A stretch of DNA of 64,000 nt from Methylobacterium sp. SyP6R (GTDB lineage Bacteria > Pseudomonadota > Alphaproteobacteria > Rhizobiales > Beijerinckiaceae). The notes beneath the pieces are model-generated. The model saw nothing but the letters and a program-made list of their open reading frames with translations, made no database searches and was not told the DNA's origin. Position 1 is the stretch's first letter. Each line of letters opens with the position of its first letter. Where the stretch lies: positions 1,364,001-1,428,000 of the forward strand of contig NZ_JAAQRC020000001.1 of the NCBI RefSeq assembly GCF_019216885.1, written 5' to 3'. Below, one piece after another: positions 34,769 to 42,837 of this stretch. The translations under genes were made by a program, and so were the position numbers.

Positions 34769-35093
34769 ACAAGGGCGTCAAACGGTATCCAAACGGGGTT
34801 CATCCGCACTTTCAGTGCTGATGACTCGCCGTCCGATTGACTGCCGTCGGTCTCGGTGGAGATCAGGAACTGTGCGACCTATCGTACGACCTTGATCAGA
34901 GGTCCGAAAGTCGGTGCATCACCGTCCGGCCGGGCAGAGGAGGGGCGGATGTCGTCTCTCCTGCCGGCGCGCATAGCATCACAGGTCCCGGTTCGTCTCC
35001 ATTCCCTGAGCAGGTCAGAGGCGTCCTGGGCGGTGGCCCTGGACGCCGCCTTCGTCGGTTTCGTCGGGGCATCGGTTCGCCCCGGGGCCGGGG
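34769..35093. other. Convergent intergenic region
   Basis: This 325-base stretch lies between the 3' ends of the GGDEF gene and the receiver gene. Plus-strand frames here are glycine- and arginine-rich with no good start. A GC-rich stretch at 35050-35090 (CCCCGGGGCCGGGGC) could form a terminator stem for the minus-strand gene's neighbour, but it has no T tract. Confidence 0.35.
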
Positions 35094-35483
35094 CTAGCCC
35101 ATGACCTGTGCGGCGATGCCGTTGAGGGCCTTGACGATATCGTCCGGCGGGTATGGCTTGGCGAAGAACAGGCCATTGTCGGGCAAATCCTCCTTCGTCA
35201 CCTTGCGCCGCCCCGACGTGACCATGATGGCGACCGGGGGCCAGCGCTCCCGCACGGCGTGGGCCAGCTTCAAGCCGTCCATCGAGCCCTCCATCTCGAT
35301 GTCGGTGAACAGGACGCGGATCTCGGAATGGCGTTCGAGGAGTTGGATGGCCTGGTCGGCGTTCCGTGCCTCATAGGTCGTGAAGCCCGCCTCGATGCAG
35401 AGGTCGACGGCCTCGGCCCGAAGCAGGGCGTCGTCCTCGACGACGAGGACGGCGACGTCGGCCGGATTGAAGGACTGTCCCAT
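35094..35483 (-). CDS. Single-domain response regulator, 129 aa
   Basis: A complete receiver fold is seen: VLVVEDDALLR supplies the acidic pair, the phosphoacceptor Asp lies in LFTDIEMEGSMDG, the Thr/Ser is in MVTSG and the Lys in FAKPY. There is no output domain. Genes of this type commonly act with HWE kinases, and here the HWE kinase lies 16 bases upstream on the same strand, so it is the probable partner in an operon. Confidence 0.9.
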   Translation of the reverse strand: MGQSFNPADVAVLVVEDDALLRAEAVDLCIEAGFTTYEARNADQAIQLLERHSEIRVLFTDIEMEGSMDGLKLAHAVRERWPPVAIMVTSGRRKVTKEDLPDNGLFFAKPYPPDDIVKALNGIAAQVMG

Positions 35484-35499
35484 TATGCAACCCGAACCA

Positions 35500-37230
35500 T
35501 CATGCCTCGACCGCGATGCTGCCGGGCACGCCCGTCAGCCTGAACCTGATGCCTGCCGGGTCGAAATCCAGGTGGCCCTCCCCCTCGAAATAGGCTGCCA
35601 CGATCCGTTCGATTAACTTGGAGCCGAAGCCCCGGCTCCCGGGCGGGACGACGGGAGGCCCGCCGGTCTCGACCCAATCGAAGGCGAACGCGCCATCCTC
35701 GAACCGCCACGACATCGCGACGCGGCCGGCCTCGTTCGACAGGGCGCCGTACTTGACCGCGTTGGTCGCCAACTCGTGGACCGCGAGCGAGAGGCCGAGC
35801 GCCCGCTGCGAGGTGAGGATCAGGGGCGGGCCGGACCAGGAGATGCGATCCCCGACGACTCGGTACGGGTCGATGGCGGCCGCGACGACGTCATGGATGT
35901 CGGCCTCTGTGAAGTTCGATCGGGTGAGGATGTCCTGCGCCCGGCCGAGGGCGGACAGGCGCTGTCCCACCGCCGCGCGGGCCTCTTCCATCGACTTCGC
36001 TTGGCGCAGCGTCTGGGTGACGATGGCCTGCACCATGGCGAGCGAGTTCTTCATGCGATGGGCCAGTTCCTGAGCCAGCACTGCGCGCGCCTCCTCCGCC
36101 ACCTTCAGGTCGGTGATGTCGCGCGAGATCGACAGGATGCGCTCGGGCTTCCCATCCGCTCCCACGATCGGGGAGACCTGCACGTCCCAATACCGGCGGT
36201 TGCCCTTCATCGTGTCGGCGTAGCCCTGGAATCCGGACGCAACGCCCGCCCTGGCCGCGGCAACGGCTTCCTTGGCGGCGAGGTTGCCCTCGCCTTCCCA
36301 GAAGCTCGGCCAGGGACACCCGGCGACGGCGTTGAAGTCAGAGACATCCATGACGCGCTTGCCGCCCTCGCTCATGTAGGTGAGCCTGGCGTCGAGGTCG
36401 AGCACCTTGATACAGTCGCTGGAGGCGGCGAGCACCCCGCGCATGAAGGATTCGCTCTCGCGCAACTGCTCCAAGGCGCGATGCCTCGCGGTCGCGTCGG
36501 CGGCCATGCCGAACCATTCCGTGACGCGGCCCTCGCCGTCTCTCACGGGGACCGCGCGTGAGAAGATCCAGCCCGTGCTCCCGTCGGCGAGGCGCACCCG
36601 GTGCTCCATCTCGAAGGGCTCGGTCCGCGCGACCGCCGTCGCGATCCTGTCGCTGACGTCGGTCCGGTCCTCCGGGAGCAGGTATTCGTCCATCCAGCGC
36701 ACGCTCGGCGCGTCGGCATCGGTGATGAAGCCGCGACCCTGCAAGGTGCGCATCTCCTGCCAATCCGGGCTCATCGAGTACAGGCTGTCCGAACTCGCCT
36801 CGACCAGCGCCGCCAACCGCTTCTCGCTCGCGCGCAACCGTTCAACGGCCGCGTCGCGCTCCCGCTGCGCGACGACCCGGGCCGTGCAGTCGGATGTCAC
36901 GTTGAGCAGGCCGACGACTTCGCCTCGCTCGTCGCCAACGGGCGAATAGGCGAAGTCGTACCAGACCTGCTCCTCGAAGCCATTGCGCATCATCGTGAGG
37001 GGCTGGTCGCGGAACGCGCAGCTTTCCCCTCGGAAGGTTCGGTCGATCAGGGGAACGAGGTCGTCCCACAGTTCCGGCCATACGTCCTCGGTCCGGAGGC
37101 CCAGGGCGCTGGGGTGGCGCGCTCCCAGAATCTCGGCATAGCCGTCGTTGTAGAGGAAGATGCGCTCAGGTCCCCACATGACGCACATCGGGTGCAGCGA
37201 CGCGAGCATCAGGTCGACCGTGGTACGCAA
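35500..37230 (-). CDS. PAS-containing HWE-family histidine kinase, 576 aa
   Basis: Three PAS-like domains (about 10-120, 130-255 and 258-378) precede the HWE kinase core: LAHRMKNSLAMVQAI (phospho-His about 391), HELATNAVKYGAL and the WVE motif in FDWVETGGPPV. The frame shown starts at TTG 37230. An older start lies at ATG 37302 (MADLFRLYDWASTPLGKR), but codon 19 is TAG where relatives carry Trp (KRxTWPAVLRTTVDLM). The present protein therefore lacks 24 N-terminal residues or depends on the TTG. It is probably soluble and pairs with the downstream receiver. Confidence 0.8.
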   Translation of the reverse strand: MRTTVDLMLASLHPMCVMWGPERIFLYNDGYAEILGARHPSALGLRTEDVWPELWDDLVPLIDRTFRGESCAFRDQPLTMMRNGFEEQVWYDFAYSPVGDERGEVVGLLNVTSDCTARVVAQRERDAAVERLRASEKRLAALVEASSDSLYSMSPDWQEMRTLQGRGFITDADAPSVRWMDEYLLPEDRTDVSDRIATAVARTEPFEMEHRVRLADGSTGWIFSRAVPVRDGEGRVTEWFGMAADATARHRALEQLRESESFMRGVLAASSDCIKVLDLDARLTYMSEGGKRVMDVSDFNAVAGCPWPSFWEGEGNLAAKEAVAAARAGVASGFQGYADTMKGNRRYWDVQVSPIVGADGKPERILSISRDITDLKVAEEARAVLAQELAHRMKNSLAMVQAIVTQTLRQAKSMEEARAAVGQRLSALGRAQDILTRSNFTEADIHDVVAAAIDPYRVVGDRISWSGPPLILTSQRALGLSLAVHELATNAVKYGALSNEAGRVAMSWRFEDGAFAFDWVETGGPPVVPPGSRGFGSKLIERIVAAYFEGEGHLDFDPAGIRFRLTGVPGSIAVEA

Positions 37231-37245
37231 AACCGCGGGCCAGGT

Positions 37246-37302
37246 CTACCGCTTCCCCAAAGGCGTCGACGCCCAGTCGTAAAGACGGAAAAGGTCCGCC
37301 AT
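37246..37302 (-). pseudogene. Disconnected N-terminus of the HWE kinase (amber codon 19)
   Basis: ATG 37300-37302 begins MADLFRLYDWASTPLGKR and meets TAG at 37246-37248; the frame then continues TWPAVLRTTVDLMLASLH into the kinase. The DWASTPLG...WP..LRT pattern is the normal start of PAS-HWE kinases, so the TAG is a nonsense change of what was probably a Trp codon (TGG). Confidence 0.75.
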
Positions 37303-37749
37303 CCGCAGTGAACCGGTCCGTCCAGCTTCCGTGCCAAGCTTGGCGTGTCGCATCATGCCTCGTCTCGCGAGATACCCCGTTCGGCGAGCGACCCGCCTGC
37401 ACCATCTCTAGACGGTCACCGGCGCGCCAGGAAGGGAGGTGCGCCCACCTCTTCGTGAGGCGGGCTGCCCGGACTCGGCGACATGCCAACGCTTCCATGC
37501 CCCGGCGATCTCCCGGAGAAGGGCTTCGAGAATCCCTGCCGGCGCGACAAGGTCTCGGACGCGATGCGGCACAGGAAGGCCGCCCAAGGTCAAAACCCAA
37601 CTCGCTTGACTGTAAGAGGGTCTACTCCCGACCGTTCGGGCTTTTGGGGTGCCCGCTTCGCGGCCATCCCGCCGCACTCCTCCTTCCGGGTCCGGGGTGT
37701 CCGGTTGGCAACCTTTGACGGTCTCGCCCGAGCGTGACAGACCGTTGGC
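37303..37749. other. Divergent intergenic region between HWE kinase and ParD-like gene
   Basis: No gene is supported; open frames are arginine- and proline-rich. The region should hold divergent promoters. An inverted repeat directly before the ParD-like gene is listed separately. Confidence 0.4.
37718..37745. promoter_or_regulatory. Inverted repeat ahead of the ParD-like gene, candidate operator
   Basis: ACGGTCT (37718-37724) and AGACCGT (37739-37745) form 7-bp arms, 14 bases apart, ending four bases before the ATG. ParD-type antitoxins repress their own promoters at such palindromes, so this is a candidate autoregulatory site. Confidence 0.4.
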
Positions 37750-37959
37750 ATGCCGAACACGCAGACCCGCAACGTCTCCCTGGCGACCGAGTTGACCGCC
37801 TCCATCAACGCTCAGGTCGCATCGGGTGACCACTCGAACGCGAACGAGGTGGCGCGAGCCGGACTGCGCCTTCTCATCGAGGGTGACCATGCGCCGACCA
37901 CGGATGGGCGCCCGGCAGTCCACGAAGCGGCCCGTGCAGACGATCGTCCGGGTCGCTGA
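37750..37959 (+). CDS. parD: ParD-like antitoxin without a toxin partner, 69 aa
   Basis: MPNTQTRNVSLATELTASIN and GDHSNANEVARAGLRLL match the ribbon-helix-helix N-terminus of ParD/CC2985-type antitoxins. The C-terminal tail that would wrap the toxin is replaced by a short proline- and arginine-containing sequence, and the next gene, four bases downstream, is a hybrid kinase instead of parE. The antitoxin is therefore orphaned and probably truncated. It may persist as a DNA-binding regulator of the kinase gene, though that is inference. Confidence 0.7.
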   Translation: MPNTQTRNVSLATELTASINAQVASGDHSNANEVARAGLRLLIEGDHAPTTDGRPAVHEAARADDRPGR

Positions 37960-37962
37960 TCG

Positions 37963-40017
37963 ATGGCCGACCCTCGACCTGCCTCGACGCTCCTTCAAGG
38001 CTTCCTCACCGACGTCGTCGCGGTCGAGAGCATCGCGGCCGTGCCCACGATCCTCGACGTGGTGTGCCAAACCACCGGAATGGGGTTCGCTGCCATCGCG
38101 CGCGTCACCGATGACCGCTGGGTCGCCTGCGCCGTCAAGGATGACATCGCCTTCGGCCTCAAGCCTGGCGGTGAGTTGAGCCTCGAGACGACCATCTGCC
38201 ACGAGATCCGGCAGAGCGGCACCGCGGTCGTGATCGACCACGTGGCCGAGGACCCGGCCTTCTGCGGCCACCACACGCCCGCCCGCTACGGATTTCAGAG
38301 CTACATCTCGATGCCCATCGTGCTGCCCGACGGCACGTTCTTCGGCACGCTCTGCGCCATCGACCCCAAGCCCGCCAAGCTGAACACGCCTGCCATCGTC
38401 GGCATGTTCAAGATGTTTGCCGACCTGATCGGCTTCCACCTCGATGCCAACCAGCGCCTCGCCTCGCGCACCGCCGAGCGCGACCTGTACGAGAACATCG
38501 TCCAGTCCGACACCGCGCCGATCTGCGTCTTCGACACGGAGTATCGGCTGATCGCCTTCAACAAGGCCCACAACGACGAGTTTTTCCGCGTCAACGGCTT
38601 CACCACGAAGGTCGGCGACATCTTCCCCGACCTGTTCATCCCCGAGCAAGCCGCCGTGATGCGCGCCAATATGGCCCGGGCGCTGGCCGGTGAAGCGTAC
38701 AAGGTCGAGGCCGTCTTCGGCCGGGCCGAGTTCGGCCAGCCATGCTGGGAGATCACCTACACGCCCCTGCGCGATGCGGCGGGCAAGGTTTTCGGCGCCT
38801 TCCACCAAGCTCACGACATCAGCGCGCGGCTCAGGGCGGAAGCTGAGCTTCAGGATGCGCAGGACGTGTTGCGGCAGTCGCAGAAGCTGGAGGTTATCGG
38901 CCAGCTCACCGGCGGCGTGGCGCACGACTTCAACAATCTCCTCACGGTCATCAAGTCCTCCACCGACCTCCTGAAGCGCCCGGATCTCGCAGAGGCACGG
39001 CGCGGCCGCTACATCGAGGCGATCTCCGACACGGTGGATCGCGCCGCGAAGCTGACCGGCCAGCTCCTCGCCTTCGCACGGCGGCAGACACTCCAACCCA
39101 AGGTGTTCGCAGCCTGCGACAGCGTGCGGGTACTCTCCGAAATGCTAGGCACGCTCACCGGCTCGCGCATCAGGGTCGTGACCGAGCTGCCGGAGAACGA
39201 CTGCTTCGTGAACGCTGACCCGAACCAGTTCGACACGGCGCTGGTGAACATGGCCGTGAATGCGCGCGACGCGATGGAGGGCGAGGGGCAACTCATCGTT
39301 CGCGTGCGGGCCGTCGAGCGGATGCCGCCCGTGCGCGCCCACCCTGCGGTGGATGGACCGTTCGTGGCGGTGTCGATCAGCGATACCGGCATCGGCATGA
39401 CACCGGAGACGCTGGGGCGGATCTTCGAGCCGTTCTTCACCACCAAGGCGGTCGGGCAGGGCACCGGCCTTGGGCTCAGCCAGGTGTTCGGCTTCGCCAA
39501 GCAGTCACAGGGCGAGGTCGTGGTGGAGAGCGTGGTCGGGCAAGGTACGACCTTCACACTCTATCTTCCCCGCGTGGGTGGCGCGATCCAGGCCCCGGAA
39601 CGGGGCGAGCGGACGCCCGTGGTGGATGGCCATGGCACCTGCGTGCTTGTGGTCGAGGACAACGTCGAGGTGGGCACGTTCGCCACGCAGGCTCTGGCCG
39701 AACTTGGCTTTGCCACGGTCTGGGCGGCCGATGCCGGGGAAGCTCTGGCGGAGCTGGCCGACGACGCGGGTCGGTTCGACGTGGTGTTCACGGACGTGAT
39801 GATGCCCGGCATGAACGGCGTTGATCTCGCCCGTGAGATCGGGCGGCGTCATCCCGGTTTGCCCGTCATCCTGACCTCCGGCTACAGCCACGTTCTGGCC
39901 CAGACCGGCACCGGCGGGTTCGAACTTCTGCAGAAACCCTACTCGGTCGAACAGCTCTCGCGCACCTTGCAGGCGGTCGCCAGGCTCGACCACCCCAATC
40001 GCATCGGCGACGAGTAG
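37963..40017 (+). CDS. GAF-PAS hybrid histidine kinase, 684 aa
   Basis: A GAF domain (about 20-165; CHEIRQSGTAVVIDHVAEDP, FFGTLCAIDP) is followed by a PAS domain (about 175-290), HisKA with [14 protein letters not shown] (His about 321), an HATPase ([29 protein letters not shown]) and a C-terminal receiver (VLVVEDN, Asp in VFTDVMMPGMNG). The kinase and receiver half is strikingly similar to that of the LOV kinase at 40141, on the opposite strand, so one probably arose from the other by duplication. No membrane helix is seen. It starts four bases after the ParD-like stop. Confidence 0.9.
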   Translation: MADPRPASTLLQGFLTDVVAVESIAAVPTILDVVCQTTGMGFAAIARVTDDRWVACAVKDDIAFGLKPGGELSLETTICHEIRQSGTAVVIDHVAEDPAFCGHHTPARYGFQSYISMPIVLPDGTFFGTLCAIDPKPAKLNTPAIVGMFKMFADLIGFHLDANQRLASRTAERDLYENIVQSDTAPICVFDTEYRLIAFNKAHNDEFFRVNGFTTKVGDIFPDLFIPEQAAVMRANMARALAGEAYKVEAVFGRAEFGQPCWEITYTPLRDAAGKVFGAFHQAHDISARLRAEAELQDAQDVLRQSQKLEVIGQLTGGVAHDFNNLLTVIKSSTDLLKRPDLAEARRGRYIEAISDTVDRAAKLTGQLLAFARRQTLQPKVFAACDSVRVLSEMLGTLTGSRIRVVTELPENDCFVNADPNQFDTALVNMAVNARDAMEGEGQLIVRVRAVERMPPVRAHPAVDGPFVAVSISDTGIGMTPETLGRIFEPFFTTKAVGQGTGLGLSQVFGFAKQSQGEVVVESVVGQGTTFTLYLPRVGGAIQAPERGERTPVVDGHGTCVLVVEDNVEVGTFATQALAELGFATVWAADAGEALAELADDAGRFDVVFTDVMMPGMNGVDLAREIGRRHPGLPVILTSGYSHVLAQTGTGGFELLQKPYSVEQLSRTLQAVARLDHPNRIGDE

Positions 40018-40140
40018 CGTCCGGCAACAAGCTGCAGCCCATTTCGACTGTCCACTCCGAGCAGTCCTTCGCCCACGGTGGCCCCTCGCACGGTCAAGCT
40101 GATCGTGTCGAGACCGGTGTCCGCGGCAGCCCGCACGGTG

Positions 40141-42555
40141 TCAGGCCCCGCCCCTAAGCCCGACGCAGGCGTCCTGGACGGCACGGCGGAGGATGCGCGA
40201 CAGATCGGCGACCGAGTAGGGCTTGCGCAGCAGGTCGAAGCCGTGCGTGCCCTCGGCGGCGAGCACGTCGCTGTAGCCGGAGGTCAGCACGACCGGGATG
40301 TCCGGCCGGCGCCGGCGTATCTCGCCCGCGAGCTCGACGCCGTTCATGCCTGGCATCACCACGTCCGAAAACACCACCTCGAATTGCGAGGAGTCGCGCT
40401 CGATCTCGGCGAGTGCCTGATGCGCATCCTTGGCCCAGACGGTGACGTAGCCGAGCTCGCGCAAGGCCTGCTCGGCGAAGGCGCCGACATCGAGGTTGTC
40501 CTCGACGACGAGGACCCGGGTCCCGTGCCCTTCGGCCAGCGCCTCCGGCTCCTCCACCGGCCCGGCGGCGCGTGACGGGCCGACCCGCGGGAGATAGAGG
40601 GTGAAGGTCGTGCCCTCGCCGAGCGCGCTCTCGACGGTGATTTCGCCGCCGGATTGCTTGGCGAACCCGAACACCTGGCTCAGCCCCAGTCCCGTGCCCT
40701 GGCCCACGGTCTTGGTGGTGAAGAACGGCTCGAAGATGCGCTCCAGGTTCTCGCGGGCGATGCCCGCACCGGTGTCCGAGATCGTGACCGCGACGAAGTC
40801 GCCGCGCCGCGGCGGATGCGCCCGGACAGCGGGGATACGGGATGCACGGCGGAGCCCGATGCGCAGGCGGCCCTCGCCGTCCATCGCGTCCCTGGCATTC
40901 ACCACGAGGTTTACCAACGCCGTGTCGAACTGGCTCGGGTCCGCGTTGACGTGAAGGTCGTCCTGTTCCCCGTCGGGCATGCCGAACTCGACCCGGATGC
41001 GTGATCCGGTGAGCGTGCCGACCATGTCGGCGAGCGCCGCCACGGCGCGGTCGGCCGCGAAGGTCTCCGGCCGCAGGGCCTGTCGGCGGGCGAAGGCGAG
41101 GAGCTGACCGGTGAGCTTGGCGGCCCGGTCGACCGTGTCGGAGATCGCGCCGACATAGCGGAGCCGGCGCTCCTCGGCGAGGCCGGGCCGCTTCAGCAGG
41201 TCGGTCGAGGACTTGATGACCGTGAGCAGGTTGTTGAAGTCATGGGCCACGCCCCCGGTCAGTTGCCCCACGGCCTCGAGCTTCTGCGATTGGCGCAGCT
41301 GCTCCTCGAGCGCCCGCCGTTCCGTGACGTTGCGACCGGCGGCGTAGAAGTGGTCCCCCCGGGGAATAGCGTTCCAGGAGATCCAGCGATGACCGCCGTC
41401 TCTGGCGCGGACGCGCACGTCGACGTCGTGCAGCGCCAGCCCGCCCGTGACCCGCTCGAAGGCCGCAGCCGCCTCCGCCCGGTCGTCGGGATGGACGAAG
41501 GCGTCGAAGCGGGCGCCGACGACGTCGGTCTCCTCCCACCCCAGCATCTCGGTCCAGGCGGCGTTCGCCTTGCGGAAGAAGCCGTCGCGTCCGCAGACCA
41601 CGAAGAGGTCGCGGCTGGCTCGCCAGACCATGTCGCGCTCGTTGGCCTGCTCCTGGGCGGTGGCCTCCAAGTGGTTTTCAAAGCGGCGCCGGTCGGTGAT
41701 GTCGTTGAACAGGATGGCGACCCGGTGCTGCTCGGGGTCGCCCACCCTCAGGGCGTGCACGTCGTACCAGCGTCCCATCGCAATGGACCCGCTCTCGAAC
41801 CTCACCGGCTGGCCGGTCCGCGCGACCGCGCCGTAGGTGTCGAACCAGGAGCGTTCGAGCCGGGGCACGAGCTCGCTCGCCCAGCGTCCAGCCGCATCGT
41901 GCAGGCCCGTCTGCGCCGCGAAGGCGGGGTTTACCTCGACGAAGCGGTAATCGACCGCGCGGTCGTCCGCGTCGAAGCGCATCTCGATGACGCAGAAGCC
42001 GCTGTCGACGGCGTCGAACAACGCCCGGTACCGGGCTTCGCTCTCGGCGAGTACGCCCTCCGTGGTCCGGAATCGGGTGACGTCGAGCTGGCTGGCGAAG
42101 AAGTAGCGGAGTTGTCCCTCAGCGTCGAAGACGGGGCTCACGTAGAGCTCGTTGCGGAAGGGTGTGCCGTCGCGGTGGTAGTTCAAGATCTCGACCACGA
42201 CGTCGCGCCGGGCCACGATGGCGTCACGGACCTTTGCCACGTCGGCGGGGTCCGTGTCCGGGCCCTGGAGGAAACGGCAGTTCCGCCCGATCACCTCGGC
42301 AGCGTCGTAGCCGCACAGGTTCTGGAAGGCCCGGTTGGCGAAGACGATGGGATTGTCTGGCTGGTTGGGGTCGGTGATGATCTGCGGCATGCGAGTCTTC
42401 TCCGCCGCCGTGAATAGCAGGTCGGTCGATGCCGCCGAGGTTCGCTGCCCACGGTCCGGCCGGCGCAGGCCGTCACCCAGTTGGGCTTCAAGCCTCGCGA
42501 CGCGGTCCTCGAGTTCGCGCTCGCGCCGCCGCAGCCTCTCGATCTCTGGGTCCAT
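40141..42555 (-). CDS. LOV blue-light hybrid histidine kinase, 804 aa
   Basis: The start [20 protein letters not shown] opens a short coiled coil. A LOV domain follows (about 50-160) with the canonical GRNCRFLQG (90-98; Cys93 would form the flavin adduct) and [20 protein letters not shown]. Two further PAS domains (about 172-290 and 308-412) precede HisKA ([11 protein letters not shown], His about 438), the HATPase ([22 protein letters not shown]) and a receiver (Asp about 731 in [12 protein letters not shown]). It should bind FMN and sense blue light. It is transcribed convergently to the GAF kinase and shares its catalytic half. An ATG 15 codons upstream is less likely. Confidence 0.9.
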   Translation of the reverse strand: MDPEIERLRRRERELEDRVARLEAQLGDGLRRPDRGQRTSAASTDLLFTAAEKTRMPQIITDPNQPDNPIVFANRAFQNLCGYDAAEVIGRNCRFLQGPDTDPADVAKVRDAIVARRDVVVEILNYHRDGTPFRNELYVSPVFDAEGQLRYFFASQLDVTRFRTTEGVLAESEARYRALFDAVDSGFCVIEMRFDADDRAVDYRFVEVNPAFAAQTGLHDAAGRWASELVPRLERSWFDTYGAVARTGQPVRFESGSIAMGRWYDVHALRVGDPEQHRVAILFNDITDRRRFENHLEATAQEQANERDMVWRASRDLFVVCGRDGFFRKANAAWTEMLGWEETDVVGARFDAFVHPDDRAEAAAAFERVTGGLALHDVDVRVRARDGGHRWISWNAIPRGDHFYAAGRNVTERRALEEQLRQSQKLEAVGQLTGGVAHDFNNLLTVIKSSTDLLKRPGLAEERRLRYVGAISDTVDRAAKLTGQLLAFARRQALRPETFAADRAVAALADMVGTLTGSRIRVEFGMPDGEQDDLHVNADPSQFDTALVNLVVNARDAMDGEGRLRIGLRRASRIPAVRAHPPRRGDFVAVTISDTGAGIARENLERIFEPFFTTKTVGQGTGLGLSQVFGFAKQSGGEITVESALGEGTTFTLYLPRVGPSRAAGPVEEPEALAEGHGTRVLVVEDNLDVGAFAEQALRELGYVTVWAKDAHQALAEIERDSSQFEVVFSDVVMPGMNGVELAGEIRRRRPDIPVVLTSGYSDVLAAEGTHGFDLLRKPYSVADLSRILRRAVQDACVGLRGGA

Positions 42556-42837
42556 GGCCCCTCCCTTGGCGTGAGTACCTTCCGCACCGGCGCGGGACAA
42601 CGGTCCGGGTCGGATAACGCGACAGCGGCGTCCGGGTGGCGAGGCGTAGAGTGCGACGTTCGACGGCGTCGTCCGTTGGCGTTTGCCCTAACCCGGGGGC
42701 GCCTGAGGGAAGGACGGCATGCAATCGGATACGCCATGGCCGGGAGGCGACCCGCCGCCGAACCGGCCCGCCAGTCGAGGCCCTAGCACCCCAGCCTCCT
42801 GGCCCGATCAATCGGCGCTAGGCCCCGGACGTCGACG

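Noticed and set aside
37408..39096. 562-codon open frame on the minus strand opposite the GAF kinase
   Set aside because: It is antisense to a clear kinase gene and its composition (Arg, Val, Gly, Asp-rich, no motif) is typical of GC-rich shadow frames.
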